64,000 bases of DNA from JAQBQH01 sp035607415 (GTDB taxonomy: Bacteria; Myxococcota_A; Polyangia; Palsa-1104): NCBI GenBank assembly GCA_035607415.1, contig DATNAQ010000093.1, positions 31,295-95,294 on the forward strand, read 5' to 3'. Position numbers and translations under genes: made by a program. Below are positions 24,617 through 34,356 of the stretch, in pieces (positions within the stretch are counted from its first letter, which is position 1; each line of letters opens with the position of its first letter). The notes under the pieces were generated by a model. The model was not told the DNA's origin. It saw only the letters and a program-made list of their open reading frames with translations, and searched no databases.

Positions 24617-25825
24617 ATGTCCGGCGGCAATCTCCTCGCGCACGGCTACTTCCTCGCCTTCGTCACGATGTTCGTCGGCGGCTTCCTGACGAGCCTGACC
24701 CCGTGCGTCTATCCCCTCATCCCCATCACCGTCTCGCTCTTCGGCGCCCGCGGCGACGACGTGCCGCGCTCGCGCGCGATGACGCTAGCGGCTTGCTACG
24801 TCGCCGGCATCGGCGTGATGTACGCGTCGCTCGGCGTCGGCTTCGCGCTCGCCGGCAAGGCGTTCGGCACCTTCATGGCCAACCCGTGGGTGATCGTGCC
24901 CATCGCGGTCATCTTCGTCGCCATGGCGGCGTCGATGTTCGGCGCCTTCGAGCTCAACCTGCCGCCTTCGTTGGCCACGCGGCTGTCGTCGGTGGGCGGC
25001 AAGGGCTTCGGCGGCGCCTTCGCCATGGGCCTGGTCGGCGGCATCATCGCCGCGCCGTGCACCGGCCCGACGCTGGTCTCGGCGCTCACCTTCGTGGCGA
25101 CCACGCGCTCGGTGGCCATCGGCGGCTCGCTGCTCTTCACCTACGCGCTCGGCATGGGCGTCCTGTTCTTCGCGATCGCCGCGTTCGCCGTCGCGCTGCC
25201 GAAGTCGGGCGCGTGGATGGAGGCGGTCAAGAGCATCTTCGGCGTCATCATGCTCGTGGCCGCGCTCTACTTTTTGCGCAACGTGGTGCCGTGGCTCATG
25301 CACTACGGCCACCCGACGCCGCGCTTCCTCGCCGCCAACGCCGCCATCGCCGTGTTCGGCATCGGGCTCGGCGCCGTTCACCTGTCGTTCCACGCGAGCG
25401 CCGGCACCATCGTGCGCAAGACCCTCGCCGTGGCGATGCTGGTCGCCGGCCTGTTCGGCGTGATCGCGTGGATGCTCACGCCGAAGCCGCTCGCCTGGAT
25501 CTACGGCGAGAAGGCGGGCATGGCCGCGGCGCGCGCGGCGCACAAGCCGGCGCTGCTCGACTTCTACGCCGACTGGTGCATCCCCTGCAAAGAGATGGAC
25601 GTGAAGACCTTCGACAAGGTCGCCGACGAGCTGCAGCGCTTCCAACTCGTCAAGGTCGACTGCACCAACGACGACGATCCGGTGGTGGTCGAGACGGTCA
25701 AGCGCTACGACGCGCAGACGCGCCCGACGGTCATCGTCATCGACAGCGACGGCAAGATCGTCAAGAAGTACGACGGTGTCGTCACTCCCGACGTGCTCGG
25801 CCCGCTGCTTCACTCGGTGCACTAG
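24617..25825 (+). CDS. Short DsbD: CcdA-like membrane domain fused to thioredoxin domain
   Basis: A 402-residue inner membrane electron carrier that passes reducing power from cytosolic thioredoxin to the periplasm. Eight membrane segments fill residues about 8-300, with the redox Cys of the membrane domain in Thr-Pro-Cys-Val-Tyr-Pro and Ala-Pro-Cys-Thr-Gly-Pro. The C-terminal thioredoxin domain (about 305-402) has Trp-Cys-Ile-Pro-Cys-Lys. The N-terminal periplasmic domain of E. coli DsbD is missing, so it hands electrons to another acceptor. ATG 24617 chosen because it opens the first membrane helix and follows the -10 box. Possible clients are the exported MsrA and MsrB at 30.2 kb. Confidence 0.92.
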   Translation: MSGGNLLAHGYFLAFVTMFVGGFLTSLTPCVYPLIPITVSLFGARGDDVPRSRAMTLAACYVAGIGVMYASLGVGFALAGKAFGTFMANPWVIVPIAVIFVAMAASMFGAFELNLPPSLATRLSSVGGKGFGGAFAMGLVGGIIAAPCTGPTLVSALTFVATTRSVAIGGSLLFTYALGMGVLFFAIAAFAVALPKSGAWMEAVKSIFGVIMLVAALYFLRNVVPWLMHYGHPTPRFLAANAAIAVFGIGLGAVHLSFHASAGTIVRKTLAVAMLVAGLFGVIAWMLTPKPLAWIYGEKAGMAAARAAHKPALLDFYADWCIPCKEMDVKTFDKVADELQRFQLVKVDCTNDDDPVVVETVKRYDAQTRPTVIVIDSDGKIVKKYDGVVTPDVLGPLLHSVH

Positions 25826-26123
25826 CGAAGACGAGCGCGACGAGCGCGATGGCCAGCGGCGCGCCGACGAAGTACGGCGCGCGCGGCAGAAGGTAGAGAT
25901 CGACGCCGCCGGTCGCGGCCCACACGCCGGCGCCGGCGACGAGCACGGCCAGTCCGGCGACGAGGCGGCGGCGCAAGAGCGCGCAGGCGCCGCCACCGAT
26001 GGCGACGAGCGCGATGGCGGCGGCGACGAGGTCGGCGTCCTCGACGTGACGGCGCAAGGTCCACGCGCCGGCGGCGGCGGCGAGACAGGCGAGAAAGGCG
26101 AGAGCGGCGGCGCTTGCGCGCAT
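25782..26123 (-). CDS. Small four-helix membrane protein
   Basis: A 113-residue protein with four hydrophobic segments (about 4-21, 31-49, 55-73 and 85-102) separated by short Arg-rich loops, ending in a charged tail. No family recognised. Its last 44 bases overlap the end of the DsbD-like gene on the other strand; both frames look genuine. The ATG at 26123 is the simplest start, with another in-frame ATG 18 bases upstream. It diverges from the ketosynthase-like gene. Confidence 0.6.
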   Translation of the reverse strand: MRASAAALAFLACLAAAAGAWTLRRHVEDADLVAAAIALVAIGGGACALLRRRLVAGLAVLVAGAGVWAATGGVDLYLLPRAPYFVGAPLAIALVALVFASAPSEAAGRARRE

Positions 26124-26135
26124 CGTTAGATCTTC

Positions 26136-26141
26136 TATCAT
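26136..26141 (+). promoter_or_regulatory. -10 box six bases before a GTG start
   Basis: TATCAT followed by CGGCGC and the GTG of the ketosynthase-like gene. No ribosome site. Another member of the six-base spacing set. Confidence 0.5.
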
Positions 26142-26147
26142 CGGCGC

Positions 26148-27188
26148 GTGCGTTTCGCGATTACCGCGGTCGGGGTGGTCTCGCCCATCGGCGTCGGCGA
26201 GACCGCCTTCTTCGCCGCGCTCGACGAGGGCAAGGTCGCCGTCACCATCGACGGCGACGGCGTGGCCGCGGCGCGCGTGGGCGACTTCGAAGCCAAGAAG
26301 CACATCGCGCCGGGCTCGCTGCGCCGCTTTCCGCGGCTGTCGCAGATGGCCATCGTCGCCGGCAAGGAGGCGCTGGCGCAGGCGGCGCTGCCGTACGACG
26401 CCACGCGCATCGGCGTGGTCCTCGGCACCGGGCTCGGCACGCTCGCGGAGACCATCGCCTTCATGCGCGGCTACCTCGACGGCGGGCCCGAAGCGGCGTC
26501 GCCGCTGCTGTTCCCGTCGTCGGTGATGAACGCCGCCGCCGGACAGCTGGCGCTCGAGTGCAAGCTGCGCGGCGTGAACTCGACGGTGAACCACCGCGAC
26601 GCCTCGCCGCTGGCGGCGCTGACGATGGCCTGCGATCTGCTCGCGCTCGGCCGCGCCGACGCGCTCGTGGTCGGCGGCGTCGACGAGCTGAGCGGCCCCG
26701 CGCTCGCCGGCTACCAGAAGCTCGGCGCGCGCGATCTGTCGCTCGGCGAAGGCGCGGCCATGATGATCGTCGAGCGCGAGGACGACGCCAAAAAGCGCAA
26801 TGCGCGCGTGCGCGCCTGGGTCACCGGACGCGGCGAGCGCAGCGAAGATCGCCCGCGCGTCGGCTGGGGCTCGGCGCCCTCGTGGCCCGAAGCGGCGCGC
26901 GCGGTCCGTGAAGCGGCCACCGGCCGGCGCATCGATCTCGTCGTCTCGGGCGCCAACGGCACCGCCTACGATGCGCGCGAGGCGGCGGCGCTCGACGAAG
27001 GGCTGGGGGCGCGCGTGCCGCTCTTGCGCCTGGTGCCGTCGATCGGAGAGTCGCTCTCGTCGGCGGCGCAGCGCCTGGTCGCCGCGGTGCACATCGTCGA
27101 GCGCGGCACGCCCGGCATCGAGCGCGTGCTCGTGCCGGCGTTCGCCCAGGGCGGCGCCAACGTCGCCGTCGTCCTCGAGCGCGCCTGA
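26148..27188 (+). CDS. Ketosynthase homologue without catalytic residues
   Basis: A 346-residue thiolase-fold protein closest to FabF-type ketosynthases: Ala-Val-Gly-Val-Val-Ser-Pro-Ile-Gly at the start, Gly-Val-Val-Leu-Gly-Thr-Gly, Leu-Val-Val-Gly-Gly-Val-Asp-Glu and Leu-Gly-Glu-Gly-Ala-Ala-Met-Met-Ile-Val-Glu. The nucleophile Cys is replaced by Asp151 (Asp-Ala-Ser-Pro-Leu-Ala-Ala), the first His by Asn270 (Ala-Asn-Gly-Thr) and the second by Glu301 (Ile-Gly-Glu-Ser). It cannot condense acyl groups by the normal route. It is about 60 residues shorter than FabF. It may be a structural partner like the chain-length factors, or bind acyl chains. Start is GTG. Next gene overlaps by one base. Confidence 0.85.
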   Translation: MRFAITAVGVVSPIGVGETAFFAALDEGKVAVTIDGDGVAAARVGDFEAKKHIAPGSLRRFPRLSQMAIVAGKEALAQAALPYDATRIGVVLGTGLGTLAETIAFMRGYLDGGPEAASPLLFPSSVMNAAAGQLALECKLRGVNSTVNHRDASPLAALTMACDLLALGRADALVVGGVDELSGPALAGYQKLGARDLSLGEGAAMMIVEREDDAKKRNARVRAWVTGRGERSEDRPRVGWGSAPSWPEAARAVREAATGRRIDLVVSGANGTAYDAREAAALDEGLGARVPLLRLVPSIGESLSSAAQRLVAAVHIVERGTPGIERVLVPAFAQGGANVAVVLERA

Positions 27189-27712
27189 TGTCGCGCACCA
27201 CGCGCACGCCGACGAGAAAGGCGCCGTTCCTGCCGCGCGTCGTCGCGCGCAAGCCGCGCCACGGCGACGTGCACGCGCTCTCGCCGGCGCAGATCCGCAC
27301 CGTCCTGGCCGCGCTTCCCGCGGAGCACCTCCGCCACCTGCGCCGCATCGAGCTGCGCGCGCGCGTCGACGACGTCGGCGATCCGTTCGCGCTCTACCGC
27401 CGCGAAGAGCGCGACATCCTCCTCTACTCGCTGCCGCCCGGCGAGTGGTGGATGTCGGCGCTCGATCGCGCCATCGCCCGCGAGCTGCGCCGCGCCGGCG
27501 CCCGCATCGTGCGCCACCGCCACGGCGTGTCGGTCCACTTCACCGACGGCGACATGGCGCTCTTCATGCGCGACGTGCTGGCGCACGAGATCGGCCACCA
27601 CGTGCGCAACCAGATCGCGCGCTATCCGCGCACCGCCCGCACCGCCGACGAGGAGGCGGTCGCCGATCTGCACGCGCGCCGCACCCGCACGCGCCTGCGC
27701 GACCGCGTCTAG
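27188..27712 (+). CDS. Small HExxH metalloprotease-like protein
   Basis: A 174-residue very basic cytosolic protein. Near residue 138 it has Ala-His-Glu-Ile-Gly-His-His, the zincin zinc-binding helix, with Glu-Glu-Ala-Val-Ala-Asp about 20 residues later as a possible third ligand, followed by an Arg-rich end. The preceding strand (Val-His-Phe-Thr-Asp-Gly-Asp) fits the edge strand of such folds. Substrate unknown. Its ATG shares one base with the stop of the ketosynthase-like gene (TGATG), so the two are co-expressed. Family not recognised by name. Confidence 0.75.
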   Translation: MSRTTRTPTRKAPFLPRVVARKPRHGDVHALSPAQIRTVLAALPAEHLRHLRRIELRARVDDVGDPFALYRREERDILLYSLPPGEWWMSALDRAIARELRRAGARIVRHRHGVSVHFTDGDMALFMRDVLAHEIGHHVRNQIARYPRTARTADEEAVADLHARRTRTRLRDRV

Positions 27713-27795
27713 CGTCCCGGGTCGGGAATTCGCGTGCACCGAGGGCGGTGCGGCGCCGCGCGCGCGAGGCAGGAGCAACGAAGCGCCGCGAGTCC

Positions 27796-28374
27796 CTAGT
27801 TGACGGTGACGAGCTCGGAGCCGTCGCGGCCGCAGAAGGTGGCTTCGAGATCGTACTTGGCCGCGCACACCGGGCAGATCTTGCCCTCGCCGTGGAAGTG
27901 CACCGGCGCCCCACCGCGCGCCGCGACGCCGCCGGCCGCATCGGCCTCGTCGACATGCACGCCGCCCTCGCCCGCATGCGCCGCCTGCCACAGCTGCAGC
28001 GGCACCAGCTCCTCGGCGTCGACCGCGCAGAAGCGCGTGCCCGCGTCGTAGACGCGCCGGCAGCGCGGGCACTTGCCACCCGCGGCCGCGCGCTCGGCGC
28101 TCGCGCCTTCGGCGGTCGCCACCAGCTTGCAGGCGTCGACCGGGCAGTAGGTCGTGCCCGCCGGATAACCGCGCCGGCAGGCCGGACAGGTCAGCGGCAA
28201 GGCGCCCATGGCCGCGCGCTCGGCGTGGCCCACGCGGGTCGCACCCGCCCGTAGCCACCAGAAGACGGCGGCTGCAGATGCGGCCAGCGCCACCAGCGCG
28301 ATGCCGAGCCACACCAGGGCGCTCGAGCCGGCTGGCAGCTGTGGAGCCGCTGCGAAGATGCACATCGCGACCAT
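27796..28374 (-). CDS. Membrane-anchored triple zinc ribbon protein
   Basis: A 192-residue protein. A membrane helix lies near residues 19-42. Three zinc ribbons follow, each of the form Cys-Pro-x-Cys then about 12 residues and Phe/Tyr-Cys-x-x-Asp: near 63-80, 101-118 and 166-182. Between the second and third is a Gly/Ala/His linker. Such tandem ribbons are common in Myxococcota and often accompany kinases and FHA proteins; they probably bind zinc and serve as protein-binding units. Facing the membrane from the cytosol is likely. It diverges from the C45 acyltransferase gene. Confidence 0.8.
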   Translation of the reverse strand: MVAMCIFAAAPQLPAGSSALVWLGIALVALAASAAAVFWWLRAGATRVGHAERAAMGALPLTCPACRRGYPAGTTYCPVDACKLVATAEGASAERAAAGGKCPRCRRVYDAGTRFCAVDAEELVPLQLWQAAHAGEGGVHVDEADAAGGVAARGGAPVHFHGEGKICPVCAAKYDLEATFCGRDGSELVTVN

Positions 28375-28456
28375 GATTCGCCGCCGAAAAAAGAGAATAG
28401 CAAGTCCGCGGGCGAGCGGTCAACGCACGCCTTTCGTGCTAGGTTTCCCGTCGACA

Positions 28457-30160
28457 ATGATGCCCAAGAGCGACGGCCTGTACCTCGGAAGCAAGGGCCG
28501 CACCGTCTCGCGCCGCTGGGTCCGGCGGGGCGCCGTGGTCCTGGCCGGCGCGTTCTTCTGTGGGCTCATCGCATACCTCGTCTTCCTGCGCATGACCCGG
28601 ATCGAGCCGCCGCGCATCGACCCCGCGGTGCGCGCCGCGTCCGAATTGCCGCTGGAGGTGCGCGGCCCGCGCGCCTATGTGGGCGAGAGCTGGCTCGGGC
28701 GCGAGCGCGGCATCTGGGAGGCGCACCTGACCGGCGAGCCCTACGCGATGGGCTGGGCCCAGGGCCGCCTCGGCAACCGGCTCTTCCTCGAGACCGAAGA
28801 TTACATGTTCGGCGAGATGGCCAAGTACGTGCCGTCCAAGATCGCGCTATGGCTCATCCGCGCCGGCGTGCGCCTGCGCTACCGCCACATCGGCGATCTG
28901 CTGCCGCCCGATCGCGCCGAGGAGATCGCCGGCATGGCCCGCGGCGTCGACGATCTCCACAGCGACTTCTTGCCGATCTACCACCGGCTCGTCTTCTATC
29001 ACGCGCTGCACGACATCACGCAGGGCCTCGAGCACTCGCCGCTGCTCGGCTGCACCGCGTTCGCCGCCGGCGGCCCGGCCTCGACGAACGGCCACCTCAT
29101 CATCGGGCGCAACTTCGACTTCGAGGGCCCCGAGATCTTCGATCGCGAAAAGGCGATCCTCTTCTACAAGCCGCGCGGCAAGATCCCGTTCGCGTCGGTG
29201 GCGTGGCTCGGCATGTCGGGCGTCATCACCGGCCTGAACGCCGAGGGCATCTTCGTCAGCATCAACGCCGCGCGCAGCGACGACAAGGGCGGCGAAGGCG
29301 TCCCCGTCGAGATCCTGGTGCGCGACATCATGGAGCAGGCCAGGTCGATCGACGACGTCATCGCCATGGTCAAAAAGACGCCGGTGATGGTGCCCGACTT
29401 CTACATGGTCGGCGACGGCAAGACCGGCGAGTCGGCGGTCATCGAGCGCACGCCGCGCCGCCTCGAGGTGCGCCGCTCGAGCCGCGCCGAGGGCACCATG
29501 GTCCTCGCCAACCACGCGCTGTCGCCGACCTTCGCCGCCGACGCGGAGAACGATCGGCTCAAGCGCTACCTCACGTCGGGCGCGCGCATGAAGCGCATGG
29601 AGGAGCTGGTCAAGCACTGGCGCGGGCAGATCGATCCGAAGAAGGCGCTCGAGATCCTCCGCGACAAGAAGGGCGTCGGCAACACCGACCTCGGGCTCGG
29701 CAACCGCAACGCGCTCGACGCCATCATCGCCACGCACTCGGTGGTGGTCGACGCCACGGCGTTGACCATCTGGGTCTCGACCGGGCCGCACCTCCTCGGC
29801 AAATACGTCGGCTTCGACCTGAAGAAGGAGCTGCAGGGCCTCGCCGAGGCGCAGCCGCCCGACCTGCCCGAGGATCCGACCGCGCAGACCGACGAGTTCC
29901 GCGCCTACCTGCTGGCCAAGAGCGAGCTCGGTGCCGCCGAGCGGCTGCGCAAGCGCGATCCCGATCGCGCGCTCGAGGAGGCGCGCCGCGCCGAAGGTCT
30001 CGAAGAGAAGATGCCCGAGCCGCACCGGCTCATCGGCGATCTGTTGCGCGTGCGCGGCGATCGAGCGGGCGCCCGCACGGAGTATCAGCGCTTCCTGGCG
30101 CTCTCGCCCCCGTATCTCAAGGACATCGAAGAGGTCAAAGGGATCCTCGATACCCTCTGA
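28457..30160 (+). CDS. C45-type autoprocessing acyltransferase with TPR tail
   Basis: A 567-residue protein with an N-terminal membrane anchor (about 27-46). The central part (about 80-440) matches the acyl-CoA:6-aminopenicillanate acyltransferase (C45, Ntn-hydrolase) family: Leu-Leu-Gly-Cys-Thr-Ala-Phe holds the likely nucleophile Cys that is exposed by self-cleavage, followed by Leu-Ile-Ile-Gly-Arg-Asn-Phe-Asp-Phe. The C-terminus (about 490-560) has one or two TPR helices. The enzyme would face the periplasm and transfer or remove acyl groups; substrate unknown. ATG 28457, eleven bases after a TAGGTT box. MsrB follows after 54 bases. Confidence 0.87.
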   Translation: MMPKSDGLYLGSKGRTVSRRWVRRGAVVLAGAFFCGLIAYLVFLRMTRIEPPRIDPAVRAASELPLEVRGPRAYVGESWLGRERGIWEAHLTGEPYAMGWAQGRLGNRLFLETEDYMFGEMAKYVPSKIALWLIRAGVRLRYRHIGDLLPPDRAEEIAGMARGVDDLHSDFLPIYHRLVFYHALHDITQGLEHSPLLGCTAFAAGGPASTNGHLIIGRNFDFEGPEIFDREKAILFYKPRGKIPFASVAWLGMSGVITGLNAEGIFVSINAARSDDKGGEGVPVEILVRDIMEQARSIDDVIAMVKKTPVMVPDFYMVGDGKTGESAVIERTPRRLEVRRSSRAEGTMVLANHALSPTFAADAENDRLKRYLTSGARMKRMEELVKHWRGQIDPKKALEILRDKKGVGNTDLGLGNRNALDAIIATHSVVVDATALTIWVSTGPHLLGKYVGFDLKKELQGLAEAQPPDLPEDPTAQTDEFRAYLLAKSELGAAERLRKRDPDRALEEARRAEGLEEKMPEPHRLIGDLLRVRGDRAGARTEYQRFLALSPPYLKDIEEVKGILDTL

Positions 30161-30214
30161 GCGAGCGCGAAACCGTCCGTCGCGCCCGGTCGTATACTTG
30201 AGCGGAGGACGAAG

Positions 30215-30709
30215 ATGAGACCGCGAACGCTCCTGATTGGGTTCCTCGGGTTGGCTGGTTGCAACGGCCTCGCAGCGCACGCCGACGAGAAGCAGGCGGC
30301 GCAGCCGACGCGCGCCGACAAGGTCGTCAAGACCGACGCCGAGTGGAAGAAGATCTTGTCGCCGCTCGCCTACGACGTGATGCGCCACCAGGGCACCGAG
30401 GTCGCCTTCAGCGGGCCCTACTGGAACGACCATCGCAAGGCGATCTATCGCTGCGCCGCGTGCGGCCTGGTGCTCTTCCGGTCGGACGACAAGTTCGACT
30501 CGGGCACCGGCTGGCCGAGCTTCACGCGGCCGGCCACCGCCGACGCCGTCGCGGTGCAGAAGGACAACAGCCTCGGCATCGAGCGCGACGAAGTTCACTG
30601 CCCGCGCTGCGGCGGCCACCTCGGGCACGTGTTCGACGACGGGCCGAAGCCGACCGGCTTGCGCTACTGCATCAACGGCGTGGCGCTCAAGCAGGAGCTC
30701 GTGAAATGA
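30215..30709 (+). CDS. msrB: Peptide-methionine (R)-S-oxide reductase, exported lipoprotein form
   Basis: A 164-residue MsrB that repairs the R form of methionine sulfoxide. A signal with Leu-Ala-Gly-Cys at residue 16 makes it a lipoprotein or exported protein. The domain has two zinc CxxC pairs (Cys-Ala-Ala-Cys and Cys-Pro-Arg-Cys), Ser-Gly-Thr-Gly-Trp-Pro-Ser-Phe, and the catalytic Cys in Arg-Tyr-Cys-Ile-Asn. GGAGG precedes the ATG, and TATACT lies 16 bases upstream of it. It overlaps msrA in ATGA. Confidence 0.95.
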   Translation: MRPRTLLIGFLGLAGCNGLAAHADEKQAAQPTRADKVVKTDAEWKKILSPLAYDVMRHQGTEVAFSGPYWNDHRKAIYRCAACGLVLFRSDDKFDSGTGWPSFTRPATADAVAVQKDNSLGIERDEVHCPRCGGHLGHVFDDGPKPTGLRYCINGVALKQELVK

Positions 30710-31320
30710 GGCGCGCCCTCGTCCTCTTCGCGCTCGCCGCAGCGGCGCCGCTCGGCGCGGCGACGTCCGCGCACGCCGCCGAGCGCGGCGAAGCCATCTT
30801 CGCCGGCGGCTGCTTCTGGTGCATGGAGACGGCGTTCGAAGGGCAGCCCGGCGTGAAGTCGGTAGTGAGCGGCTTCGACGGCGGCAGCGAGCGGAACGTG
30901 TCCTACGAGCAAGTGAGCTCGGGGACGACGGGCCACGCCGAGTCGGTGCACGTGTTCTACGACCCGGCGAAGACGACCTACGCCAAGCTCCTCGACATCT
31001 ATTGGCACAACATCGATCCGTTCAGCGCCGAGGGGCAGTTCTGCGATCGCGGCCATCAGTACCGCCCGGCGATCTTCTATCTCGACGAGGCGCAGAAGAA
31101 GGCGGCCGAAGAGTCGAAGCGCGCCGTCGAGGCGCAGCTGAAGAAGAAGGTCACGCCCGAGATCGTGCCGGCCACGCAGTTCTGGGACGCCGAGGCGTAC
31201 CACCAGGACTTCTGGAAGAAGGATCCCGCGCGCTACTACTCGTACCGCGCGGGTTGCGGCCGTGATGCCCGCCTCCGCGAAGTCTGGGGCGACAAAGCCG
31301 GCCACTCCTTAGTGCACTAA
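30706..31320 (+). CDS. msrA: Peptide-methionine (S)-S-oxide reductase, exported
   Basis: A 204-residue MsrA that repairs the S form of methionine sulfoxide. Signal peptide residues 1-24 (Ala-His-Ala). The catalytic Cys is in Gly-Gly-Cys-Phe-Trp-Cys; Gly-His-Ala-Glu and Phe-Cys-Asp-Arg-Gly-His-Gln-Tyr-Arg follow as expected, with a resolving Cys in the C-terminal Ala-Gly-Cys-Gly. With MsrB it forms an envelope protein repair pair, encoded separately but translationally coupled. Reducing power may come from the DsbD-like protein at 24.6 kb. Confidence 0.95.
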   Translation: MRRALVLFALAAAAPLGAATSAHAAERGEAIFAGGCFWCMETAFEGQPGVKSVVSGFDGGSERNVSYEQVSSGTTGHAESVHVFYDPAKTTYAKLLDIYWHNIDPFSAEGQFCDRGHQYRPAIFYLDEAQKKAAEESKRAVEAQLKKKVTPEIVPATQFWDAEAYHQDFWKKDPARYYSYRAGCGRDARLREVWGDKAGHSLVH

Positions 31321-31331
31321 GGGAAAAAGCA

Positions 31332-31399
31332 CACAGGGAGATCAGAGAGCCTGAGAGACCAAGAATCTTTGATCTCCCAGGCTCTCTGATCTCCCTGTG
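31332..31399. repeat. 27-base-pair inverted repeat, possible two-way terminator or dispersed repeat
   Basis: Arms 31332-31358 and 31373-31399 are reverse complements with one mismatch, separated by a 14-base loop that contains AAGAATCTT. The outer ends read CACAGGGAGATCAGAGAG. It lies between convergent msrA and kinase genes, where a bidirectional terminator would be useful, but there is no flanking T-run. A single arm recurs at 9125-9160, which argues for a repeat family. Confidence 0.8.
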
Positions 31400-31412
31400 A
31401 ATCTTTCCTGGG

Positions 31413-32891
<1,479 letters not shown>

Positions 32892-32997
32892 GGTTGCCTC
32901 GCTCGCTCACTTCGGCGCGGCGCGCCCCAAACGACGATCGACGCTTCGCTGCTCTCGGCGCATCGGGCGCGAAAATCCCGCACCTCCGTTCGCTCGC

Positions 32998-34356
32998 TCA
33001 TTCGTCGGCCTCGCTCAAGAGCTCTTCCGCCAAGTCGATCCGCATTCCAAAGTTGTAGCCGGCCAGCGCGCGCGACTTGTCGACGTAGCCGCCGGTGTTG
33101 ACCGCGACCACGTGCCCCGCGGCGTTGAAGATCGGGCTGCCCGACGTGCCGCCCGAGGTGAACGCCGAGTGCTGGATGAGCCGCATCTCCTTCACGTCGC
33201 CGGCGCGCCCATCGATCGTCGTGATGCGCCCGACCACGCCTTCGACGAAGGTGGCCTCGGGCGCGCTGACGTCGGCGAGTCGTCCGGGAAATCCGTAGGT
33301 GAACATGGTGTCGCCGGTGGCGATGGCGTCGTACTCCGACGCGCTCGCCAGCTGCACCTTGGCCGGCAGCTTGCCATCGATCTTCAGCCAGCCGACGTCG
33401 GGCGAGATGATCGAGCCGCCCGGCACGAACCCACGCACCCGCCGCATGCGCTCGACGGTCAGCCGCGTGCGCGCGTCGCCGTTCTGCACCACCACGATCT
33501 GCCCGCCGCGCTTGCGCAGATCCTCCGCCGCGGCCACGCAGTGCGCGTTGGTCACCAGCTTGTCGTCGGCGACGGCGAACGCCGAGCAGAAGCCCTCCTC
33601 CTGCCCGGTCGGCGTGTGCACCGCGACCAGCCAGACTGCCGCGCGGTTGGCCTTGGCGATGCCGGCGCCGGTCGTCCCCTGGCCGCCGGCGTGCTGCAGC
33701 TTGCCCGACAGCTCGTCGAGCTTCTTCTGCAGCCCGGCGCGCTCGGCGTCCGACGCCGCGCGCTCGAGCTCCATGACCTTGACCATCTCGCGCCGCAGCG
33801 CCACGTCCGACGGCGGGCGCAAGCGATACGCGACCACCACGCCACCGACGGTGACCACGAGCAGCGCCGCCAGCGCGATGACGAGCACGCGCAGCCGCTC
33901 CGGCTCGCGCCGCGCCCGCGACAGCGCCTGCTCGATCATGAGCGCGACCGTGCGCTGCCCGACCTTGCCGCCGCCGGCGACGGTGCCCGGAACCATCGGC
34001 TTGGCGTTCGGATTCGCGATCGTCGGCGGAATCACCGCCGCGCCCTCGAACCCCACGCGCACGCGCGGCCCGCCCGCGCCGAACTCGATCTCGCTGCCGG
34101 GCACGACCGCCGCCTTGCCCGCGACGGGCCGACCGCTCAAACGCGTGCCGTTCGCCGATCCAAGGTCGTACAGCCACACCACGCCGGCTTCCACGCGCAG
34201 CTCGGCGTGCCGTCCCGAGGCGTCGCGATCGCGCTCGGCATCGAACGCGACCTCGTTGTCCGGCTGCCGCCCGAAGCGAATGGCCTTGCCGTTGACGTCG
34301 AACGTCAGGCGCTGCCCGGCACGCGCCCCGCCGACGATGTCGACCGTCAGCTTCAC
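32998..34356 (-). CDS. FHA-transmembrane-trypsin-like protease
   Basis: A 452-residue protein. FHA domain at 1-95 with Phe-Gly-Arg-Gln-Pro-Asp-Asn-Glu, Gly-Arg-His-Ala and Gly-Ser-Ala-Asn-Gly-Thr, all needed for phosphothreonine binding. A membrane helix lies at about 160-182, a short coiled coil at 190-220, and a trypsin-like domain at 225-452 outside the membrane with His in Asn-Ala-His-Cys, a likely Asp in Pro-Asp-Val-Gly-Trp-Leu-Lys, and Ser in Gly-Thr-Ser-Gly-Ser-Pro. A cytosolic phosphorylation state could thus control an external protease. GTG 34356 overlaps the PP2C stop in GTGA. Confidence 0.9.
   Translation of the reverse strand: MKLTVDIVGGARAGQRLTFDVNGKAIRFGRQPDNEVAFDAERDRDASGRHAELRVEAGVVWLYDLGSANGTRLSGRPVAGKAAVVPGSEIEFGAGGPRVRVGFEGAAVIPPTIANPNAKPMVPGTVAGGGKVGQRTVALMIEQALSRARREPERLRVLVIALAALLVVTVGGVVVAYRLRPPSDVALRREMVKVMELERAASDAERAGLQKKLDELSGKLQHAGGQGTTGAGIAKANRAAVWLVAVHTPTGQEEGFCSAFAVADDKLVTNAHCVAAAEDLRKRGGQIVVVQNGDARTRLTVERMRRVRGFVPGGSIISPDVGWLKIDGKLPAKVQLASASEYDAIATGDTMFTYGFPGRLADVSAPEATFVEGVVGRITTIDGRAGDVKEMRLIQHSAFTSGGTSGSPIFNAAGHVVAVNTGGYVDKSRALAGYNFGMRIDLAEELLSEADE

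Noticed and set aside
27736..27751. GCACCG-AGGG-CGGTGC hairpin between convergent genes as a terminator
   Set aside because: Six-base stem with no T-run; many such short hairpins arise by chance in this base composition.
28847..30628. 593-codon minus-strand open frame opposite the C45 acyltransferase
   Set aside because: No recognisable protein features and covers a well-supported gene on the other strand.
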